From Portunus trituberculatus (taxonomy: Eukaryota > Arthropoda > Malacostraca > Decapoda > Portunidae): DNA of 64,000 nt. Of the stretch, positions 58,130 to 64,000 are shown piece after piece. Position 1 is the stretch's first letter, and every line of letters begins with the position of its first letter. The notes beneath the pieces are model-generated. The model was not told the origin of the DNA and did not search any database. It saw only the letters and a list, made by a program, of their open reading frames with translations. Location: positions 4,583,501 to 4,647,500 of the forward strand of contig NC_059294.1 of NCBI RefSeq assembly GCF_017591435.1, read 5' to 3'. The position numbers and the translations under genes were made by a program.

Positions 58130-58439
58130 TTCCATCTTCTCTTCCCTTTAGTTTGCTTACTTTGAGTACGAAAGAACTTCTTGGTCCCCTTTCGTTCCCT
58201 CCTCCTTCCCTTTCCCCTCCTCCTTCTCCTCCCCTTCGTTTCTTCTTACTTTTCCTACCTTGCTGCTCCCCTTCCCCCGTGCCTCCCCCTCCCCGTTAAC
58301 AGGTCCCCAGAGTCCTCTAAGATTCACCTGAGGCGGAGGAGGTCAGAGATATTGTTTCCCGGCGAGTGGAAGAAGAGAAAGGTATGGGAAGGAGGGATGG
58401 AAAAGGAGGAATAGGAGGCCGGAGAATAGGAGGGACGAA

Positions 58440-58680
58440 GAAGACGAAGAAAGAAAAGAAGAGGAGCATCATCATCATCAGCATCATCATCATCATCATT
58501 AACATTAACTGCATGCTGCAACAACAACAAGAACAAAAATAACATTAACAGAAAGAGGAGGATGAGAAGAGCAAGAAGAAGAAAGAGAAAAGAAAAAAAG
58601 AAGAGGATAAAGAAAAGAGGATATAGAAGAAAAAGAAAAATAATAAAAAGAAAAGAAGAAGAAGAAGAAGAAGAAGACAA
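58440..58680. repeat. Polypurine tract with ATC and GAA units
   Basis: ATC units 58468-58499, then purine-rich DNA with GAA units (58657-58677). Composition mirrors the polypyrimidine domain at 57.8-58.3 kb. Confidence 0.85.
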
Positions 58681-58779
58681 AACAAAAATGAGAGGGAAGA
58701 AAATAATTAAAATATAATGAATGACAACACAAATGTATAAAGAAAATAAAAGAATGAGTGGGGCAAAGAATACAGATTA

Positions 58780-58781
<2 letters not shown>

Positions 58782-58845
<64 letters not shown>
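58782..58845. repeat. GA microsatellite, 32 units
   Basis: Pure GA tract. Confidence 0.97.
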
Positions 58846-58848
<3 letters not shown>

Positions 58849-59107
58849 GAGGAAAGAAAGAGTACATGCACAGAAGAGGAACAAGAATGAAAGCTTCAAG
58901 TTCTGAGAATGGCGTATAGAGTAGAGGGTAACCAGGTTCTCAAGCTGTCCTACTCTCGAGAGACAGAAAGTGATGAATAAAAGCAGAGTGCGTTTTGGGA
59001 TCCACTGTGAAGGGAAACACAAGACGAAGGGGGAGAGGGAAGCAGGCAAGAGGACAGGAGAGGAAAAGGTATTGAGTTGAAAAAAATATAAGGATGAAAA
59101 GGGAAAC

Positions 59108-59109
<2 letters not shown>

Positions 59110-59176
<67 letters not shown>
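59110..59176. repeat. GA microsatellite, 33 units
   Basis: Pure GA tract. Confidence 0.97.
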
Positions 59177-59179
<3 letters not shown>

Positions 59180-59600
59180 TACTTGAAGACAAAAAAAAAT
59201 AGGAAAGGTAGCGGCAGAAGGTAGGCTTTGGGTACAAACACACTTATCCAGTTCTTATCTTGAATATTAACTTCTATTCCCTCTCCTTCCATTCTCGCTT
59301 GAGTGGTGCCTCCGACGGAAACGGGAGCTACTATTAAATGTGCTATTAAATCCTGCTAAGAGTACTCTGGAGGTCCCACATAGGAGATAACCTTATACTT
59401 GTGTGTGAAAGACCTTTTTCACTTTTTTTTTCTTTTTTTTCCTTTTCCGTACGCTATTCTTGGTTCTCGGTAATGGTTGTGTACACTGGTGGAGATTTAT
59501 GCTCAGCGATTCTCTGTGTTGTTGTTTATCTCTTGGCGGCACAGCGGGTGACTTGAGATGTTGCCTGCAGCGGCTGCCCGTGGCGGCGCCTGGCACTGCG

Positions 59601-59607
59601 AGTGTGT

Positions 59608-59646
<39 letters not shown>
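59601..59646. repeat. GT microsatellite, 22 units
   Basis: GT tract with one TATG near its start. Confidence 0.95.
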
Positions 59647-59649
<3 letters not shown>

Positions 59650-59732
59650 CACCTAGGGAGTGTTCTGTGAGGAGGTGATGAGGGAGGGTAGGGGACCAAG
59701 CTCATCTGTTTGTCTCCTTTTTTGTCCCTCTG

Positions 59733-59734
<2 letters not shown>

Positions 59735-59808
<74 letters not shown>
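59735..59808. repeat. AT microsatellite, about 37 units, between GT tracts
   Basis: Pure AT. GT tracts lie at 59601-59646 and 59966-60023 on either side, but separated by unique sequence. Confidence 0.97.
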
Positions 59809-59811
<3 letters not shown>

Positions 59812-59962
59812 GGATAGGTGGGTGAGTAGGTGTCTCTTGGTGGATGACTGTGCGTGCGTGCGTATGTGCTTTTTCTTTCGCTTTGATCTTTTTTTCAATT
59901 TTCTCCTGAAAGTTTCTTTGATGTCTTCTTTCCTTCTGGTCTTGCATTGTTTTGCTTTTTGC

Positions 59963-59965
<3 letters not shown>

Positions 59966-60023
<58 letters not shown>
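59966..60023. repeat. GT microsatellite, 29 units
   Basis: Pure GT tract. Confidence 0.97.
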
Positions 60024-60028
<5 letters not shown>

Positions 60029-62079
60029 ATTGCACGCGTGCACTCCAGCAGCACGTAATGCATTTGAATCTAAGTTTGCAATCCAGGGTTTCTTCACGGT
60101 CATCGTTCTTATTGATTTCTTACAATGCTGATATTTAATACATCAGATTATGCTGATAAAAGTGATGCAGAAGTAGTTGTTGTAGTTAAAATATCCATCT
60201 TTCGAATCTCCGACCCTCTTGAGACTTCTGAGGATGCACGCAAGCATTGGCAGTGACTCGTGTCATTGAAGCTGTGCCTTCGTTGTCAGGCAGGTGCAGC
60301 AGACCGATCTTCCTAGTCTTTATATTTCGTGGGGTTTGCCTTTGGCGTGTGAATTCACATTCAAATAGATGTGAAATAGTTTGCTGAGAACAGCATGTAG
60401 GAACTAAAGTAATATTTTTGTTATTATTTATGAATGTAAAATACAAGTTATTCTTCTTTCACAAAAGAAGGAGCACGCACTGGATATACACAAAACATTA
60501 TAGGTAATGTGTTATTAGTATTCAATCAAATTTATGATTTCGTGACAATTCTTTAAAATCATTGATTATTGTTTTCTTTCTTGTCGTAACATTGTAGCAA
60601 CACAATAAGACTTGCGGGAACACCGTCAAACATTTTTCTTTCTAGCTACTTGGAGTTCCCTTAACTGTGTGCTATAGCTTCATTTGTTCTCGTTTCTCAT
60701 AACTATACTTGACGACAACTGAGCCGCTTGTCTTTGTAAATGATGTATTCTTCGTCTACTTTGATTTAAAATATATTCTCTTACTCAGATTCACTCTCAT
60801 TCTTCCTAAAGCTCCTGTATCATTAGCAAATTGTGTCTGTCTTTGGCGTCTTGGCCCTTTCAAGTTTCTTTTGTTGTACTTTTCCATCGCTGTGCGCGCT
60901 TCAAGCCTGCTGCCTTTCTCGCACGGTCTCCAATCACTGCGTGTCTCCTCTTTTCTCCACCTTCCTCATTCAGCATCTTCCACTCACCTTAATCTAAACT
61001 TTTTCCCTTCCATCCACCTTTCCTTTAACTTTCTCTTTTGCCCTCACAACCCCTCCGCTAATTTCCTCCTTCATCCTTCCCTTCCTCTCCCCTCGAGCAG
61101 CATGACAGGTGACTCTGGCAACAACAAGGAAACAAAGCTCTGTTAAAGAAGGGAAAAATGAACTTCTGGGAATTCCTTTTTCATGGCGCACACCTGTCTG
61201 GCAGCACACGTAATGAGAGAAGAGTGTCCTGAAGCCTTACACTGGGATGGAAAATAGCAGTGAATGTTCAGACTCGTGAAATCTCCTGTTATGATTATTG
61301 TTATGGTGCGTGGAATTAAGGAAGGCTTTTTATTTGCCATAATTGTGTATCTGTATTTTCTTTCCCTATTGTTATGTTTAAGAAACGTCCTCGGTTCCTT
61401 TGATTGGACTGAAAGATACTGTAGATTTCCTAGAGGACGTTAAGAGAAACTTCTCCGATTCTGTTTATCCAGCTGTGCACGTGGCGAGGGCGCGGGAGGG
61501 TGAGGCTGGCATCTCGTGGTTCCTCCTAAACCTTTCTTCATCTCCGCGGTCCACTCCCTTGCTTCCTTTTGTCCCTTCCGTCCCTTCCTTCCTTTATTCC
61601 CTCAGTAATACCTCTCTCCCTTCCCGCCCTGCCTGGATAAGACACGCCAAAAGAAGATGAGGGTAGGGAAGGCTCGTATTATTCCTGTTCATCGGAGTAA
61701 TGGTAATGAGTCAGGCTGGGGAAATGGACAACGGACGCTCAAACAGGCGCTCAGTAAATCGTAAAAATATGGAAAATAGCCAAGATAAGTAAAAAAAGAA
61801 AAAAAAAAAAAAAAAAAGGAAAAAAAAAAGGAAAAAAAAAAAGTCGGTGGAGAGGATGACGGTAAAGGAACAAGAAAATCTGAAGATAATGTGGCTGGTA
61901 ATTTTCATAAAGTAATTCATATTTATCTACATAATCACTGAAGGTTTGAATGAAGGTAAAAACAAAAAATTCCAATACAGAACAAGTGATGGGAGGCAAC
62001 CAAGATATTCCTTGGGACCATAAACAATTATAAATGCAGTGAGAGAAATGGAGAGCAGAAAACTGATTGCCCAAGTTGA
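60024..62079. other. Mostly unique DNA, no complete gene
   Basis: Apart from the possible retroelement fragment at 60186-60446, this holds C/T-rich DNA (60950-61110, 61530-61630), an A-rich run (61790-61845) and ordinary sequence. The frame 61400-61660 starts with LKDTVDFLEDVKRNFSDSVY, protein-like for about 35 residues, then degenerates to S/P-rich text; unassigned. Confidence 0.5.
60186..60446 (-). pseudogene. Possible non-LTR retrotransposon C-terminal fragment
   Basis: An 86-codon minus-strand frame contains CCSQQTISHLFECEFTRQRQ followed by NIKTRKIGLLHLPDNEG and a basic tail. The C-C-x5-T-x2-H-x3-C spacing matches, from memory, the CCHC-like zinc knuckle that closes the ORF2 protein of many non-LTR retrotransposons (typically C-x2-C-x5-T-x2-H-x4-C). 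Inference: a 5'-truncated relic. No reverse-transcriptase motif is visible upstream on the minus strand, and the first 14 residues are probably not part of the original protein. It is not clearly broken within the fragment. The family is not assigned. Confidence 0.33.
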
Positions 62080-63030
62080 AACAGACATACTGATAGTCAG
62101 GCAAACAAAGCAATTGACAATCAGATACACGGAAAGATAAACAAATAAACTACAAACATAAAGATGAACTGAAAGATAAAAATAGACACACAGACAGGCA
62201 TAAAGACAAACATCCAGGGGAAGGACAGAAAACTTTCCGAAATCAGACAGACAGACAAACAAGCAAAAAAAAAAAAAAAGGAAGAGGGAGAAAACAGAGA
62301 TGAATAAGCTAACAAATATAAAAAAACAGAGAACAAAAAGAAAATTATGGATAAACAGTCAGACAGAAAGACAGACACGTCAGACATATAGAAAGACGGA
62401 CAGACAGACATATTGACAGACAGACAGAAAGATCGACAGAAGTACCCCCAAATTAACCCTTTCCCTGGACCACCACGAACTCGTAAACAATGGGACTCTC
62501 AATCTTGAAATCGGCTTAACGAAGAGGGAGAGATGTAGCAGTAGGGGACAGCAGCAGGAAAAGGAGAGGAGGAGGAGGAGGAGGAGGAGGAGGAGGAGGA
62601 GGAGGAGGAGGTAGAGGAGGTAGAGGAGGAGGGAGGAGGAGGAGGAGGAGGAGGAGGAGGAGGAGGAACAAGAGATAGGGTAGACTTGTTCAAATAGACG
62701 AGATTTTTTTTTTTTTTTTACTGGCGGAACAAATTGGAAAGAAGAAGAAAAACTACCAAGACAGATGACACAAAACTGTGAGAAGGAACAAAAAAAACGC
62801 TCCTAAGTACACATAAGGAAGACAAACGTACAGACAGACATAAACACTAACACACAGACATATAGACGAAAAGACTCACTTTGACAGACAAAAAAAGACA
62901 GGCAAATATGTAGATAGACAGACAAACAGACGAATAAATATAAATCTACACAAATAGACTTCCAGACAATAAACCAGCATACACAGACACACATATGGAC
63001 ACACAGACAGACACAGATAGAAACAAAACC
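62080..63030. repeat. Degenerate GACA-rich domain
   Basis: Variants of ACAGACAGAC occur throughout 62080-62445 and again 62820-63030, interleaved with AAATAC, TAAAC and ATATAG words. It reads as a heavily decayed tetranucleotide array split by the GGA array at 62563-62665. Confidence 0.75.
62563..62665. repeat. GGA array, about 33 units
   Basis: GGA units with two GTAGAGGA interruptions near 62610-62625. Confidence 0.95.
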
Positions 63031-63140
63031 AGCAGACAGGCAACGGAAGCAGGAAAGCTCCAGTTCTAGGATAAATATTTGATTGTGACGCAGGTAGGCA
63101 GGTATGAGTCGGTAACTGCAATAAATATTTGACGAAAAAC

Positions 63141-63144
<4 letters not shown>

Positions 63145-63190
<46 letters not shown>
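63145..63190. repeat. GA microsatellite, 23 units
   Basis: Pure GA tract. A smaller GA10-GT9 compound tract follows at 63411-63448. Confidence 0.96.
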
Positions 63191-63195
<5 letters not shown>

Positions 63196-63448
63196 GACCT
63201 TTTTATTCGCATTTGTCTCAGCTAGTTATTATACCTCTCTCAAATTTACGTTCCATTTCAAAGTAGGTCACCGTTGTCCTGGTACGAGAAGAAATACAAG
63301 TGTTCTTTATATGGAAGGGCAGAGAAAGAACCGTGAAGAGACAGAGACGGACCGATGCAGACACACAGACAGACAAGCACACGCAAATACAGATATACAA
63401 AAAAAAGGAAAGAGAGAGAGAGAGAGAGAGTGTGTGTGTGTGTGTGTT

Positions 63449-64000
63449 GGGTATGTGAGTAGGTATAAGAGGTGTAGCAACAAGGAGGGAATTAGGATGG
63501 GAAGGCAGACATGGAGTATGGATAAGAAAGGAGATGTAGCTTATATGAACACGTCACGACTTCTGGCTTGTGATATTTACCCATCAAAATCCCTCGAGTT
63601 GACTTGTCACTCTTGCAGTCTGTCTAAACATAAGAGTAGGAAGGCTGCTCCATCAGGTGCATACATATGTACACAGCGCTTACACGTACACTTACATACG
63701 TACATACACACTCAACAAATGCTGTAGAGTGCTTGGATCAAAACACCTACAAATGAGCAGGTCAGCCCTAAAATTTGTTCTCCGTGATGAAAGTAGAGAA
63801 AACGAGCATTTTATGTGTGACTATTCAATGTGCATATACTCTGGAAAAAATATATATTTAATTGTTGGTATGATCTATAATGCTTTTTCTTCTTCCTCTA
63901 TTGATTTAACTTTTACTGTGTATATTATTTTTGGTAGTCTATATCCTAAGCTTCACAAAGACCTCGGGTTACGGAAGGGTGTGGCGTGACATGTTGACTG
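63449..64000. other. No gene seen
   Basis: Ordinary unique sequence with CATACGTACATA-type words near 63660-63720. Confidence 0.5.

Noticed and set aside
57672..58165. Poly-Leu, poly-Ser and poly-Arg frames of 126-159 codons
   Set aside because: Translations of the TTC/TCC array; all three frames are open because the repeat has no stop.
62450..62520. TTAACCCTTTCCC as the end of a third TTAA MITE
   Set aside because: Only the first dozen bases resemble the MITE end and no interior or second terminus follows; it is too little to call.

Overview
This window looks like intergenic or intronic DNA from the nuclear genome of a decapod crustacean, most likely a brachyuran crab. The evidence is its extreme density of long, pure microsatellites (CT/GA, GT/CA, AT, AGT/ACT, TCC/GGA, TTC/GAA, GACA, GATA) and several dispersed repeats that I recognise from memory as common in crab genomes: a TTAA-flanked MITE and tRNA-derived SINEs. 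The species is not determinable from sequence alone. There are no bacterial features: no operons, Shine-Dalgarno-led genes, rRNA or CRISPR arrays. By hand count, simple repeats cover roughly 8 to 8.5 kb, about 13% of the window. Almost every open reading frame over 60 codons is a microsatellite translated into a two- or three-residue polymer, or low-complexity polypyrimidine/polypurine DNA; these are not annotated as genes.

Coding content is minimal. The best candidate is one 75-bp internal exon at 40970-41044 (+), with a good acceptor, a GTAAGA donor and a phase-0 reading (PVLLVISLAGVKV) that resembles a strand segment of a PTB/PID (phosphotyrosine-binding) domain. If it is real, much of the window is intron of that gene. 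Weaker exon candidates lie at 8791-8863 (+), 42510-42674 (+) and 19259-19277 (-). Two decayed coding fragments are proposed: one with two in-frame stops at 9502-9633 (+), and a possible retrotransposon C-terminal CCHC fragment at 60186-60446 (-).

Layout. 0-12 kb: long CT and CA arrays, MITE copy 1 (2513-2711), tandem duplications of 142 bp (4704-4978) and 91 bp (5958-6140), and the longest CT tract (11711-11928). 12-24 kb: further CT/GT/ACT arrays, MITE copy 2 (15398-15592), a 22-bp inverted repeat (17416-17515), a minus-strand SINE (19780-19965), a GAA array, and a homeodomain-motif-rich island (23810-24010). 25-33 kb: giant AT arrays fused to GT arrays (25043-25427, 28050-28412, 30309-30508), a 119-bp duplication, and a SINE-like element ending in TAAA (31470-31697). 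33-37 kb: a tRNA-derived SINE bracketed by CA tracts (33278-33548), a CAG8/CTG8 inverted repeat (34392-34504), and a second tRNA-like head bracketed by GT tracts (36819-36890). 40-43 kb: the exon candidates. 44.8-46.0 kb: two adjacent degenerate minisatellites. 51-54 kb: AT arrays, one enclosed by an inverted repeat, a GATA tract, a 15-bp minisatellite and a 120-bp four-unit degenerate array. 56-58.2 kb: a polypyrimidine domain with two higher-order repeats and about 58 uninterrupted TTC units. 60-64 kb: the retroelement fragment and degenerate GACA-rich DNA.

I saw no discrete new enzymatic or defence system. The most notable properties are structural: several generations of decayed tandem repeats, SINE insertions bracketed by dinucleotide tracts, and several hairpin- or triplex-capable sequences.
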